Assembly: GCF_001953975.1 (NCBI RefSeq)
Contig: NZ_MBEJ01000110.1
Location: forward strand, 1 to 64,000
Direction of reading: 5' to 3'
From: Mycobacterium sp. NS-7484
GTDB lineage: Bacteria > Actinomycetota > Actinomycetes > Mycobacteriales > Mycobacteriaceae
DNA length: 64,000 nt
Position 1 is the stretch's first letter, and each line of letters opens with the position of its first letter. The notes below the pieces were generated by a model. The model had not been told where the DNA came from and searched no databases. It saw only the letters and a list, made by a program, of their open reading frames with translations. Both the position numbers and the translations under genes were made by a program. Positions 55,633 to 64,000 of the stretch are shown in pieces.

Positions 55633-56801
55633 CGCAGCTTCTTTCGTTGGTCACGGACGACATCGAGGGCAACCTGCGCTACCTGCCGGGCCGCATCGGG
55701 ATGGCCGGACAGCGACGCGGCTGCCGTCATCGCGGCCAAGCGCGCGTCATCGGTCATCAATGCCGCGACGGTATCGGCCACGAACTCACCGGTGAGATCG
55801 GCGTCGTCGACGATGACGCCGCCGCCGGCCGACACCACCGGCAACGCATTGAACCGCTGCTCACCGTTGCCGATCGGCAGCGGGACGTACACCGCGGGCA
55901 GACCCACGGCGGTCACCTCGGCCACGGTCATCGCCCCGGAGCGGCAGATCGCGAGATCCGCTGCGGCATAGGCCAGATCCATCCGGTCCAGGTAGGGCAC
56001 CGCGACGTAGGGGGGCGCGCCCGCGTCGGCGGCCGGAAGCTCCAGGGTGTTCTTGGGCCCATGGGCGTGCAGAACCGAAACACCCGCAGCCGCAAGGGCC
56101 CCGGCCGCCGAGGACACCGCGCGGTTGATCGACTGTGCCCCCTGGGAGCCACCGAACACCAACAGCACCTTGGCATCCGGGGCAAATCCGAAGAATGCCC
56201 GCGCTTCGGCCCGCAGCGCCGCACGGTCCAGCGAGGTGATCGCGGCGCGCACCGGCACCCCGACGACCTCGACCTTGCGCAACCCCGGCTCGGGGACCGC
56301 CGAGAGCACCCGGCGCGCCGAGATGGCACCGACCCGGTTGGCCAGCCCCGCGCTGGCGTTCGCCTCATGGACCACCACCGGAACGGCACGGCGACGCCCG
56401 CGCAGGCCGAAGCCGCCGCGCGCGGCGAGATAGGCCGGCAGCGCCACGTACCCGCCGAAGCCGATCACCACGTCGGCTTCAACGCCGGCGAGCACCGAGC
56501 GGGTCTCGCGGATCGCGGTACGCACCCGCAGCGGCAACCGCACCAGATCGCCCGACGGCTTGCGCGGCAGCGGGACCGGGGTGATCAACTCCAGGTCATA
56601 CCCGCGCTGCGGCACCAGCCGGGTCTCCAGGCCCCGGGCCGTGCCGAGGGCGGTGATACGCACCTGCGGGTCGAGCTCCCGCAGCGCGTCGGCCACCGCC
56701 ATCGCCGGCTCGACGTGACCCGCCGTCCCGCCACCGGCGAGAACGACTGATATCCCCCGGTCACTTCGCTCCTGCCCCCGAGGATCAGAAATCCGGCTCA
56801 C
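55629..56801 (-). CDS. murG: Lipid II-forming N-acetylglucosaminyltransferase MurG
   Basis: MurG transfers GlcNAc from UDP-GlcNAc to lipid I at the inner face of the membrane. The 390-residue GT-B protein has the first glycine-rich loop in SVVLAGGGTAGHVEPAMAVADAL, FGGYVALPAYLAAR, the EANASAGLANR loop, VFGGSQGAQSINRAV as the third G-loop and CRSGAMTVAEVTAVGLPAVYVPLPIGNGEQRFNA for the nucleotide sugar. GTG 56801 overlaps ftsW (GTGA); a later GTG or ATA near ISVVLAGG could be the true start if the first residues are not conserved. Confidence 0.96.
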   Translation of the reverse strand: MSRISDPRGQERSDRGISVVLAGGGTAGHVEPAMAVADALRELDPQVRITALGTARGLETRLVPQRGYDLELITPVPLPRKPSGDLVRLPLRVRTAIRETRSVLAGVEADVVIGFGGYVALPAYLAARGGFGLRGRRRAVPVVVHEANASAGLANRVGAISARRVLSAVPEPGLRKVEVVGVPVRAAITSLDRAALRAEARAFFGFAPDAKVLLVFGGSQGAQSINRAVSSAAGALAAAGVSVLHAHGPKNTLELPAADAGAPPYVAVPYLDRMDLAYAAADLAICRSGAMTVAEVTAVGLPAVYVPLPIGNGEQRFNALPVVSAGGGVIVDDADLTGEFVADTVAALMTDDARLAAMTAAASLSGHPDAARQVAQVALDVVRDQRKKLR

Positions 56802-58435
56802 CCGTAACGCTGACCTTCCAAAGTCCGGGTCCGTCGACCCTGTTTCCGCTGGCCTGCACCATATCGGACCGACGACCTGCCGGTTCCGGCCGGCTGCTGG
56901 ACGCGGGCCCGTCCGGACCGCCCGCCGCGACCGTCCGCGCCTTGCGGGGCGCGGCGCCGGGCCGCGGGTTGTCTGGCCGAGCCTTGCTTGCCGGCCTGCT
57001 TGGTTGCTTGTTTGGCGGTCTTTTTCGGGGCCGGTTTGGTGCCAGCCTTGCCCGGGCTGCGGGTGGGCGCCTTGCGGCGGTCGTGCAGGCGGTTGCGGGC
57101 CACCTCCAACCGGGTGGGGACGTAGGGTTCGGGGAGCGGAAGCCGCAGCAGCCGGTTCATCCGATCGTCGCTCCCGGCCCGCAACGCGGCCACCGCCTCA
57201 GGCTCGTGCCGAGCCGCGTTGGTGATCAAACCCATCATCAAAAGCGTTGTGGCCTGGGATGACCCGCCGGCCGAGATCAGCGGCAGCTGCAGCCCGGTCA
57301 CCGGCAACAGCCCCACCACGTAACCGACGTTGATGAACATCTGGCCGACCACCCACAGCGTGGTGGTGGCCGCCAGCAGGCGCAGGAACGGATCGGCCGA
57401 ACGCCGGGCGATGCGCATCCCGGTGTAGGCGAACAAGCCGAACAGTGCCAGCAGCCCCACCGCACCGATGAAGCCGAGCTCTTCGCCGATGATCGCGAAG
57501 ATGAAGTCGTTGTGTGCGTTGGGTAGATAGTTCCACTTGGCGGTGCCCTGGCCGAGGCCGTCACCGAAGATGCCGCCGTTGGCCAGCGCGAACCGGGCCT
57601 GCCGGGACTGGTAGCCGATGCCTTGGGAATCGGCCGCCGGGTCCAGCCAGGATTGCACCCGGTCAGACCGGTAACCGGCGGAAAGTGCCAGCACGCCGGC
57701 CGCGAGGACCGCCGCCAGCAACGACGACAGGAAGACGCGCAGCGGCAGTCCGGCGTACCAGAGCAGGCCCAGCAGGATGATGCTCAGCGACACGGTCTGC
57801 CCCAGGTCGGGCTGGGCGACGATCAATGCCAGAGCGATCACCGCGGCGGGGACCAGCGGGATCAGCATCTCGCGCAGTGACGCCCGCTCCATGCGCCGGG
57901 CCGCGAGCAGATGTGCACCCCAGATGGCGAACGCGATCTTGGCCAGTTCCGAGGGCTGCATGGAGAAGCCGGCGACGACGAACCAGCCGCGCGACCCGTT
58001 GGCCACCTTGCCGATGCCGGGGATGAGCACCAGCACCAGCAGCACGATGGTGAAGGCGAAACCGGGAAAGGCCAGCCGGCGCAGCGTCCGCACCGGGATT
58101 CGTAAGGCCAGGTAGAACGCGATCAACCCGACGACGGTCCACATCACCTGCCGGCCGAACACCGCCCACGGCGAGCCGTCGAAATCGTAGGAGTACACCC
58201 CCGAGGCCGAGAGCACCATGATCAGACCGAGCGTGGTGAGCAGCGCGGTGACCGCGATGATCAGGTGAAACGAGGTCATCGGTCGACCGAGCCAGACACC
58301 GAAGCGCGTGCGTGGCGTCGCGGCGGCCGTGGAGCTGGACTCGGCGGATCCCGCCGCGGCAGCCGCGGCGGCATCGTCGGCCCCGCCGGTCGCGTCACCG
58401 CTGCCGCGGCGCAACCGGGCCAGGATGCTGACCAC
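56798..58435 (-). CDS. ftsW: Peptidoglycan polymerase FtsW with long C-terminal tail
   Basis: FtsW is a SEDS glycosyltransferase that polymerises lipid II at the septum with its class B PBP. The 545-residue protein has about ten membrane segments. SEDS features are the QPSELAKIAFAIWGAHLL stretch, IVAQPDLGQTVSLSIILLG with its catalytic Asp, GGIFGDGLGQGTAKWNYLPNAHNDFIFAIIGEELGF and LPLISAGGSSQATTLLMMG. After the core come roughly 130 residues rich in Lys, Arg, Ala and Pro (PTRSPGKAGTKPAPKKTAKQ), likely a cytosolic tail that binds FtsZ or other acidic partners. It lies 6 bases after murD. Confidence 0.96.
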   Translation of the reverse strand: MVSILARLRRGSGDATGGADDAAAAAAAGSAESSSTAAATPRTRFGVWLGRPMTSFHLIIAVTALLTTLGLIMVLSASGVYSYDFDGSPWAVFGRQVMWTVVGLIAFYLALRIPVRTLRRLAFPGFAFTIVLLVLVLIPGIGKVANGSRGWFVVAGFSMQPSELAKIAFAIWGAHLLAARRMERASLREMLIPLVPAAVIALALIVAQPDLGQTVSLSIILLGLLWYAGLPLRVFLSSLLAAVLAAGVLALSAGYRSDRVQSWLDPAADSQGIGYQSRQARFALANGGIFGDGLGQGTAKWNYLPNAHNDFIFAIIGEELGFIGAVGLLALFGLFAYTGMRIARRSADPFLRLLAATTTLWVVGQMFINVGYVVGLLPVTGLQLPLISAGGSSQATTLLMMGLITNAARHEPEAVAALRAGSDDRMNRLLRLPLPEPYVPTRLEVARNRLHDRRKAPTRSPGKAGTKPAPKKTAKQATKQAGKQGSARQPAARRRAPQGADGRGGRSGRARVQQPAGTGRSSVRYGAGQRKQGRRTRTLEGQRYG

Positions 58436-58441
58436 CCTCGT

Positions 58442-59908
58442 CTACCCGATCGCGGCGCACACGGCCCCGGCGAACGCATCGCCGCGCTGACCGTAGCCGC
58501 TGAACTGATCGAAGGACGCGCCTGCCGGGGCCAGCAAAACGGTGTCGCCCGGGGCGGCCAGCCCGCGGGCGGCAGCTACGACCGCCGCCATGACCGCGTC
58601 GGAGACCGGCCGGTCACCGACTTCGATCACACGAGTCACATGATCACCAAGGGACTCATTTGTCTCAAGCACCCCAGAATCCTCCCCCGTCACAACCTCG
58701 ACGACGGGGACATCCGGGGCGTGTCGCGATAACGCATCGGCAACCATGTGCCGGTCGCGGCCGATCAACACCACTCCGACCAGCCGATTCGCCACTGCAT
58801 GGACCAACTCGTCGACCGATGCGCCTTTCAGCAATCCTCCGGCGATCCAGACCACCCGGTCGAACGCGGTGATCGAGGCCTGTGCGGCATGGGGGTTGGT
58901 GGCCTTGGAATCGTCGACGAAACTCACTCCGTCGACCACCCCGACCGGCTCGGCCCGGTGCCTGCCGACCTGAAACGACGCCAAGGCCGACGCGATGGAC
59001 CGCGGCGACACCCCGACCGCACGGGCCAGCGCCGAGGCGGCCAACGCGTCAAGCACCCCGACGGGCCCCGCCACCGGAATCGTCGCCGAATCCGCCAGCT
59101 CGACGTCGTCGCCAAAGGCGCGGTCGACGAGCGTGCCGGTGCGTACCCCGAGCTCCCCCGGCTCGGGCTCCCCCAGCCGAAAGCCGACCCGCACCGGCGC
59201 CGCGGCGGCCGGCAACAGTCCCGCCGCCACCGGATCGTCGAGACCGACCACCGCCACCCGTCCGGCCAGTGCCCGGGCTTTGTCGGCGGCGTAGGCCGCC
59301 ATCGACCCGTGCCAGTCCAGATGATCCTCGGCGACATTGAGCACCACACCGGCCTCCGGCCGCAGAGACGGCGCCCAGTGCAATTGGAAACTGGACAGCT
59401 CGACCGCGAGGTGGTCGGCGGGCTGGTCCAGCACGGCCAGCACCGGGTCACCGATGTTGCCGCACAACAAGCTCCGTCGCCCATCGGCCAGCAACATGTC
59501 GTGCAGCATCGAGGTCGTGGTGGTCTTGCCGTTGGTGCCGGTGACCACCAACCAGCGCCGCGGCGGTCCGTACCGACCGGCGGCGTCCAGCCGCCAGGCC
59601 AGTTCGACGTCGCCCCAGATCGGTACCCCGGCCGACGCGGCGGCGGCCAGCACGGGGGCCGTGGGCGGGAATCCCGGGCTCGTCACCACCAGCGCGTAAT
59701 CGGCGATGCCGGCGATGGCGCCGGCGGGATCGATGACCGCGGTGCCCTGCTCGGCGTACGACCGCAGGGCCTCGGCATTGTCATCACACAGGGTGGCCGC
59801 CACTCCCAGCGGCGCCAGCGCCGCCAGCACGGCCCGGCCCGTCACCCCGGCACCGGTAACCAACACCGGCGCGCCGGGTGTCAGCAGCGACAGCTCACCG
59901 GCCGGCAC
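58442..59908 (-). CDS. murD: UDP-N-acetylmuramoylalanine--D-glutamate ligase MurD
   Basis: MurD adds D-Glu to UDP-MurNAc-L-Ala. The 488-residue protein has VLVTGAGVTGRAVLAAL for the UDP part, the P-loop VVTGTNGKTTTTSML, VELSSFQLHWAPSLRPEAGVVLNVAEDHLDWHG with the metal-binding Glu and His, and DDSKATNPHAAQASI plus VVWIAGGLLKGASVDELV in the C-domain. GTG 59908 begins 1 base after the mraY stop. The Lys of the central domain carbamate site is in ADKARAL. Confidence 0.97.
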   Translation of the reverse strand: MPAGELSLLTPGAPVLVTGAGVTGRAVLAALAPLGVAATLCDDNAEALRSYAEQGTAVIDPAGAIAGIADYALVVTSPGFPPTAPVLAAAASAGVPIWGDVELAWRLDAAGRYGPPRRWLVVTGTNGKTTTTSMLHDMLLADGRRSLLCGNIGDPVLAVLDQPADHLAVELSSFQLHWAPSLRPEAGVVLNVAEDHLDWHGSMAAYAADKARALAGRVAVVGLDDPVAAGLLPAAAAPVRVGFRLGEPEPGELGVRTGTLVDRAFGDDVELADSATIPVAGPVGVLDALAASALARAVGVSPRSIASALASFQVGRHRAEPVGVVDGVSFVDDSKATNPHAAQASITAFDRVVWIAGGLLKGASVDELVHAVANRLVGVVLIGRDRHMVADALSRHAPDVPVVEVVTGEDSGVLETNESLGDHVTRVIEVGDRPVSDAVMAAVVAAARGLAAPGDTVLLAPAGASFDQFSGYGQRGDAFAGAVCAAIG

Positions 59909-59909
59909 G

Positions 59910-60989
59910 TCAGGCCCCGACAGCGGTGAGCCACTCGCTGTAGAACAACGCCACGCCCAGGCCGCAGGCGATCGCCGTCAGCAGCCAGAACCGGATGATC
60001 ACCGTGGTCTCGGCCCAACCCACCAACTCGAAATGGTGATGGAACGGCGCCATCCGGAACACCCGGCGGCCCGTGGTGCGGAACGCCAGGATCTGCACCA
60101 CCACCGAGGTCACCTCGGCCACGAACAGCGCGCCCAGCACCACCGCCAGGATCTCGGTACGGCTGGTCACCGACAACCCGGCGATGATGCCGCCCAGCGC
60201 CAGCGAGCCGGTGTCGCCCATGAAGATCTTGGCCGGTGCGGCATTCCACCACAGGAAGCCGATGCAGGCCCCGGCCGTGGCGGCGGCGATGATCGCCAGG
60301 TCCAGCGGGTCGCGCACGTTGTAGCAGCCCAGGCCGGGCGCGGTGGCGCAGGCGTTGCGGTACTGCCAGAACGTGATCAGCACATAGGCCGCGCACACCA
60401 TCGCCATTGCGCCGGCCGCCAGGCCGTCGAGGCCGTCGGTGAAGTTCACCGCGTTGGACCACGCGCTGACGATCACCACGCAGAACACCACGAACACCCA
60501 GGAGGCCAGGGTCACGGTGGCGATCTCGCGGACATAGGACAGATCCGGACTGCCCGGGGTCAGGCCGTCGCCGTTGCGGAACTGCAGGACCAGCACGCCG
60601 AACAGCACCGCGGCGGTCAACTGACCGACGGTCTTGGCGGTCTTGTTCAATCCGAGGTTGCGCGAGCGCCGCAGCTTGATCAGATCGTCGACGAATCCGA
60701 CCAGGCCGAGCATCGTGGCCAGGCCCAGCACCAGCAGCCCCGACGCCGACGGACCCTCTCCGCCCAACGCCACGCCGACCAGGTGGGTCCCCAGATACGC
60801 CGCCCAGATGCCGGCCACGATTGCCACCCCGCCCATCGACGGGGTGCCGCGCTTCTTGGCGTGGCTGGCCGGACCGTCCTCCCGGATCTCATGGCCCAGC
60901 CCGCGCTTGGTGAACAACCGGATGAGCGCAGGCGTCAGCAGGATCGACACCGTCAGTGCGATGCCGACGGCGATCAGGATGAGCTTCAT
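59910..60989 (-). CDS. mraY: Phospho-MurNAc-pentapeptide transferase MraY
   Basis: MraY makes lipid I by joining phospho-MurNAc-pentapeptide to decaprenyl phosphate (undecaprenyl phosphate in most bacteria). The 359-residue protein has ten membrane helices. Catalytic motifs are GFVDDLIKLRRSRNLGL (adjacent Asp pair), NAVNFTDGLDGLAAGAMAM (the third Asp) and FMGDTGSLALGG plus FHHHFELVGW (HHH motif). It overlaps murF by 4 bases (ATGA). Confidence 0.97.
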   Translation of the reverse strand: MKLILIAVGIALTVSILLTPALIRLFTKRGLGHEIREDGPASHAKKRGTPSMGGVAIVAGIWAAYLGTHLVGVALGGEGPSASGLLVLGLATMLGLVGFVDDLIKLRRSRNLGLNKTAKTVGQLTAAVLFGVLVLQFRNGDGLTPGSPDLSYVREIATVTLASWVFVVFCVVIVSAWSNAVNFTDGLDGLAAGAMAMVCAAYVLITFWQYRNACATAPGLGCYNVRDPLDLAIIAAATAGACIGFLWWNAAPAKIFMGDTGSLALGGIIAGLSVTSRTEILAVVLGALFVAEVTSVVVQILAFRTTGRRVFRMAPFHHHFELVGWAETTVIIRFWLLTAIACGLGVALFYSEWLTAVGA

Positions 60990-62500
60990 CGGTCGCCGCC
61001 CCCGGCGGTGACCAACGCGTCGGCCAAGGCACCCAAGCCCACCGAGTTGGATGCCTTCACCAGCACCACGTCCCCGGGTTGCAGCTCAGCGCGCAGCAGG
61101 GCCAGTGCAGCGTCGGCGTCGTCGACCATCGTGGACTCAGATCCCCACGAACCCTCCATCACCGCGCCGTGGTGCATGGCGTTCATAGTCCTCCCGGTGC
61201 CGACGACGATTAATCGAGACACATCTAAGCGCACGGCGAACCGACCGATGGCGTCGTGCTCGGTAATCGTGTCGTCACCGAGTTCGGCCATCTCACCCAG
61301 TACCGCCCAACTGCGACGTTTCCCCCCGCCCGCATCTCCGGCAGCCCGGCGGGCCATCCAGGCCAACGCCTTGAGCCCGGCACGCATCGAATCCGGGTTG
61401 GCGTTGTAGGCGTCGTTGATCACCGTCACGCCGTCGGCACGGGTGGCGACCTGCATGCGATGCCGCGAGACCGGACCGGCACCCGCCAGCGCCGTGGCCA
61501 CCTGTTCCAAGCCGGCACCGCACTGCAGCGCGACGGCGGCCGCACACAACGCGTTGCTCACCTGATGGTCACCGTGCACCGCGAGCGTCACCTCGGTCTC
61601 GTCCCCGCCGGCGTGCAGCGTGAACCGCGGGCGGGCCAGCTCGTCGAGGGTGACCGGGCCCGCCCAGACGTCGACCTGGGAACCCGGCTCACGCGAGACC
61701 CGCACCACCCGGGCCTCGGTCACCTCGGCCATCGCCGCCACCGCGGAGTCGTCCGCGTTGAGAATGACCACGCCGGAGGCTGGAACCGCTTGCGGCAACT
61801 CGGCTTTCGTCATGGCAATGGCCTCGCGCGAACCGAACTCGCCGAGATGCGCGGTGCCCACGTTGAGCACCACCGCGATCTGCGGCGGCGCGATGGCCGC
61901 CAGCGCGGCGATATTGCCGGGATGCCGGGCCGACATCTCCAGGATCAGGTAGTCGGTCTCGGGCGTGGCCCGCAGCACCGTCCAGGGATGCCCGAGCTCG
62001 TTGTTGAACGAGCCCGGCGGCGCGATCACCTCTCCGAGCGGGGCCAGCACCGCGGCCAGCAGATCCTTGGTCGAGGTCTTACCCGAGGATCCCGTCACCC
62101 CGATGATCTTCAGCCCACCGGCGACGAGTTCGGCGGCCACCGCCGCAGCCAACTTGGCCAGCGCGGCCAGTACCGCCGCACCGGAGCCATCGGTGTCGAA
62201 TTCCAAAGCGCCCGAAGCACTGTCGGCTGCTCCGGGGGCAGCTTGCACGACGATGGCCGGGACGCCGACCGGCCGGGCCGCCAGAACTGCCACGGCCCCG
62301 GCGGCCACCGCCGCGGCGGCGAAGTCGTGCCCGTCGGAACGCGCCCCGGGCAGCGCCAGGAACAACCCACCGGGGCCGACCGCACGCGAGTCGAACTCCA
62401 CCGTGCCGGTGACCCGGGTGACCGCCGCCTCTTCAGCGGTGATGTCGACCAGTTCGCCGCCCACGATCTCGGCGATCCTGGCGATGGTCATCTCGATCAC
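60986..62500 (-). CDS. murF: UDP-MurNAc-tripeptide--D-Ala-D-Ala ligase MurF
   Basis: MurF adds D-Ala-D-Ala to UDP-MurNAc-L-Ala-D-Glu-meso-DAP. The 504-residue protein has VEFDSRAVGPGGLFLALPGARSDGHDFAAAAVAAGAVAVLA in the UDP domain, the P-loop GVTGSSGKTSTKDLLA, VLRATPETDYLILEMSARHPGNI, NDAYNANPDSMRAGLKAL with the Asn residues for D-Ala-D-Ala, and AVLGEMAELG. GTG 62500 overlaps the murE stop (GTGA); an in-frame ATG 9 bases later is an alternative start. Confidence 0.97.
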   Translation of the reverse strand: MIEMTIARIAEIVGGELVDITAEEAAVTRVTGTVEFDSRAVGPGGLFLALPGARSDGHDFAAAAVAAGAVAVLAARPVGVPAIVVQAAPGAADSASGALEFDTDGSGAAVLAALAKLAAAVAAELVAGGLKIIGVTGSSGKTSTKDLLAAVLAPLGEVIAPPGSFNNELGHPWTVLRATPETDYLILEMSARHPGNIAALAAIAPPQIAVVLNVGTAHLGEFGSREAIAMTKAELPQAVPASGVVILNADDSAVAAMAEVTEARVVRVSREPGSQVDVWAGPVTLDELARPRFTLHAGGDETEVTLAVHGDHQVSNALCAAAVALQCGAGLEQVATALAGAGPVSRHRMQVATRADGVTVINDAYNANPDSMRAGLKALAWMARRAAGDAGGGKRRSWAVLGEMAELGDDTITEHDAIGRFAVRLDVSRLIVVGTGRTMNAMHHGAVMEGSWGSESTMVDDADAALALLRAELQPGDVVLVKASNSVGLGALADALVTAGGGDR

Positions 62501-64000
62501 GTACCCGTCTCCCCTGTCTTGAGTGCCTCCAACGCCGCCGCGAGCTCGTCGCGATCGTCGAACGGCCGGGTGTGGCCACCGGCGGTCTGCCCACTCTCAT
62601 GGCCTTTTCCGGCGATCAACACGATGTCACCGGGGCCGGCCCAGGCCACGGCGTACTCGATCGCGGCGCGCCGGTCGGCGACCTCGGCCACCTCGGCGCC
62701 CGTCGAGGCTTGCGCGGCCCCGGCCATGATCGCCGCCCGGATCAGTCCCGGATCTTCGTCGCGGGGGTTGTCATCGGTGACGACGACAAGGTCGGCCAGT
62801 TCCGCGGCGACCCGCCCCATCGGCCCGCGCTTGCCCGTATCCCGGTTGCCGCCGGCCCCGAACACCACCCCGATGCGGCCCGGCCCCGACGCCCGCAGCG
62901 TCTCCAGTACCGCCTGCAGCGCACCCGGCTTGTGCGCGTAGTCCACCAACGCCAGGAACGGCTGCCCCCGGTCGATCGGCTGCAGCCGGCCGGGAACGGT
63001 GGCCGTCGCCAGGTCCGCAGCGGCCTGCTCGGGCGACACCCCGGCTCCGGCCAGCAGCGCGATCGCCAGGGCCGCGTTGGCGACGTTGTATCCGCCGGTC
63101 AGTCCGATCTGCATCCGGTGCGACGCGCCGGCGGGATCGACGAGGGTGAACTGCTGGGAGCCCACTCCGACGGCCGTGACGTCGCGCACCTGCCAGTCCG
63201 CGGACCGGCCCGAGGCGCTGACCGTCACTACCTCCTGCGCCCGGTGGGCCATGGCGGCGCCGGCCTCGTCGTCGACGCAGATCACTGCTGCCGCGGCGTG
63301 GTTACGTGACCGGGGGTCGAACAGCCGGGCCTTGGCCTCGAAGTAGTCGGCCATCGTGGGGTGGAAATCCAGGTGGTCGCGCGAGAGGTTGGTGAACCCG
63401 CCCAGCGCGAACGCGATGCCGTCGACACGACCCAACGTCAGCGCATGGCTGGACACCTCCATCACCACGGTGTCCACCCCGCTTTCGACCATCACGGCCA
63501 ACAACGCCTGCAGATCCGGCGCCTCGGGCGTCGTCAGCGAACTCGGCACGTCACGGCCGTCGATCCGCACCCCGACCGTGCCGATCAACCCGGCCACCCG
63601 GCCCGCGGCACGCAGACCGGCCTCCACCAGATACGTGGTCGTCGTCTTACCCGACGTTCCGGTCACCCCGATCACGGTCAGCCGCTCCGAGGGCCGGCCG
63701 TACACCTCGGCGGCCACGTCACCGAGCACCGAGCGAGGGTCGGCATGGACCAGGATCGGGACGTCGAGCCCGGCGAGTTCGGCCGCGCCGGTCTGATCGG
63801 TGAGCACCGCCACCGCGCCGGCGGCGACGGCGTCGGCCGCGTAACGGGCCCCGTGCACCGCCGAGCCCGGCAGTGCGGCGAACAGGTCACCCGGCCGGGC
63901 GTCCTGGCCGCGCAGGGTAACTCCCGTCACCCGGAGTTCCGGCGAGAGACTTCCGGCGGCGGAGGTTGCCCTGACCTGTTCGGCGAGCGACACGAGATAT
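62497..64000 (-). CDS. murE: UDP-MurNAc-L-Ala-D-Glu--meso-DAP ligase MurE (start outside window)
   Basis: MurE adds meso-diaminopimelate to UDP-MurNAc-L-Ala-D-Glu. About 500 residues are visible. GVTLRGQDARPGDLFAALPGSAVHGARYAADAV is the UDP domain, GVTGTSGKTTTTYLVEAGL is the P-loop, TNLSRDHLDFHPTMADYFEAKARLF carries the central Lys and His, and TDDNPRDEDPGLIRAAIMAG has the DNPR motif diagnostic of meso-DAP-specific MurE. A GTG at 63993 is possible, but the reading frame stays open to the edge and the residues before it look homologous to Rv2158c, so the true start probably lies to the right of the window. Confidence 0.95.
   Translation of the reverse strand, partial: YLVSLAEQVRATSAAGSLSPELRVTGVTLRGQDARPGDLFAALPGSAVHGARYAADAVAAGAVAVLTDQTGAAELAGLDVPILVHADPRSVLGDVAAEVYGRPSERLTVIGVTGTSGKTTTTYLVEAGLRAAGRVAGLIGTVGVRIDGRDVPSSLTTPEAPDLQALLAVMVESGVDTVVMEVSSHALTLGRVDGIAFALGGFTNLSRDHLDFHPTMADYFEAKARLFDPRSRNHAAAAVICVDDEAGAAMAHRAQEVVTVSASGRSADWQVRDVTAVGVGSQQFTLVDPAGASHRMQIGLTGGYNVANAALAIALLAGAGVSPEQAAADLATATVPGRLQPIDRGQPFLALVDYAHKPGALQAVLETLRASGPGRIGVVFGAGGNRDTGKRGPMGRVAAELADLVVVTDDNPRDEDPGLIRAAIMAGAAQASTGAEVAEVADRRAAIEYAVAWAGPGDIVLIAGKGHESGQTAGGHTRPFDDRDELAAALEALKTGETGT

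Overview
The window is high-GC, densely coded DNA whose gene order matches a Mycobacterium chromosome from trmI to murE (M. tuberculosis Rv2118c to Rv2158c, recalled from memory). Mycobacterial signatures include mshC (mycothiol synthesis), wag31, sepF, lppL and the dcw cluster murE-murF-mraY-murD-ftsW-murG-murC-ftsQ-ftsZ. Several genes absent from the tubercle bacillus (nitrate assimilation, tricarboxylate uptake, proteases, a sugar porter) suggest a fast-growing environmental species (Mycolicibacterium-like). No insertion sequence, integrase or CRISPR array was seen.

Layout. 1-9 kb: trmI (cut by the left edge), a RecB-type nuclease, an acyl-CoA thioesterase, a SnoaL-like protein, a small secreted protein, a flavoprotein disulfide reductase, a DUF4126 membrane protein, hisG-hisE, a conserved protein, a sugar porter and a HAD phosphatase. 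9-13 kb: a large metH of the E. coli type, preceded by what looks like an S-adenosylhomocysteine (SAH) riboswitch. 13-25 kb: PAC2 protein, SDR-mshC-cysQ, DUF2628 protein, a kinase-fold protein, DUF3090 protein, histidine phosphatase, uppP, lppL, pyrD, a YbhB protein, an M20 peptidase and tRNA-Leu(GAG).

25.6-46.9 kb is the accessory part. It holds three leaderless hydrolases on the minus strand (alpha/beta hydrolase, subtilase with a putative winged-helix N-terminus, astacin-like protease with hemopexin repeats). Divergent from these is a haem peroxidase/catalase-like pair that may make oxylipins, followed by a LuxR-family LAL regulator. Then come a nitrate reductase fused to its own flavoprotein reductase (nasN), a tctC-tctB-tctA-uspA uptake operon with a divergent CitA/CitB-type two-component system, and a glutamine amidotransferase-like protein.

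46.9-64 kb returns to the conserved backbone: a phosphoribosyltransferase, a membrane protein, wag31, yggT, sepF, yggS, pgeF, ftsZ, ftsQ, murC, murG, ftsW, murD, mraY, murF and murE (cut by the right edge). These cell-wall and division genes are all on the minus strand and many overlap by 4 bases, so they are probably co-transcribed and translationally coupled.

The strongest new signals are the riboswitch-controlled, E. coli-type metH, the haem peroxidase/catalase pair, and the hydrolase trio.
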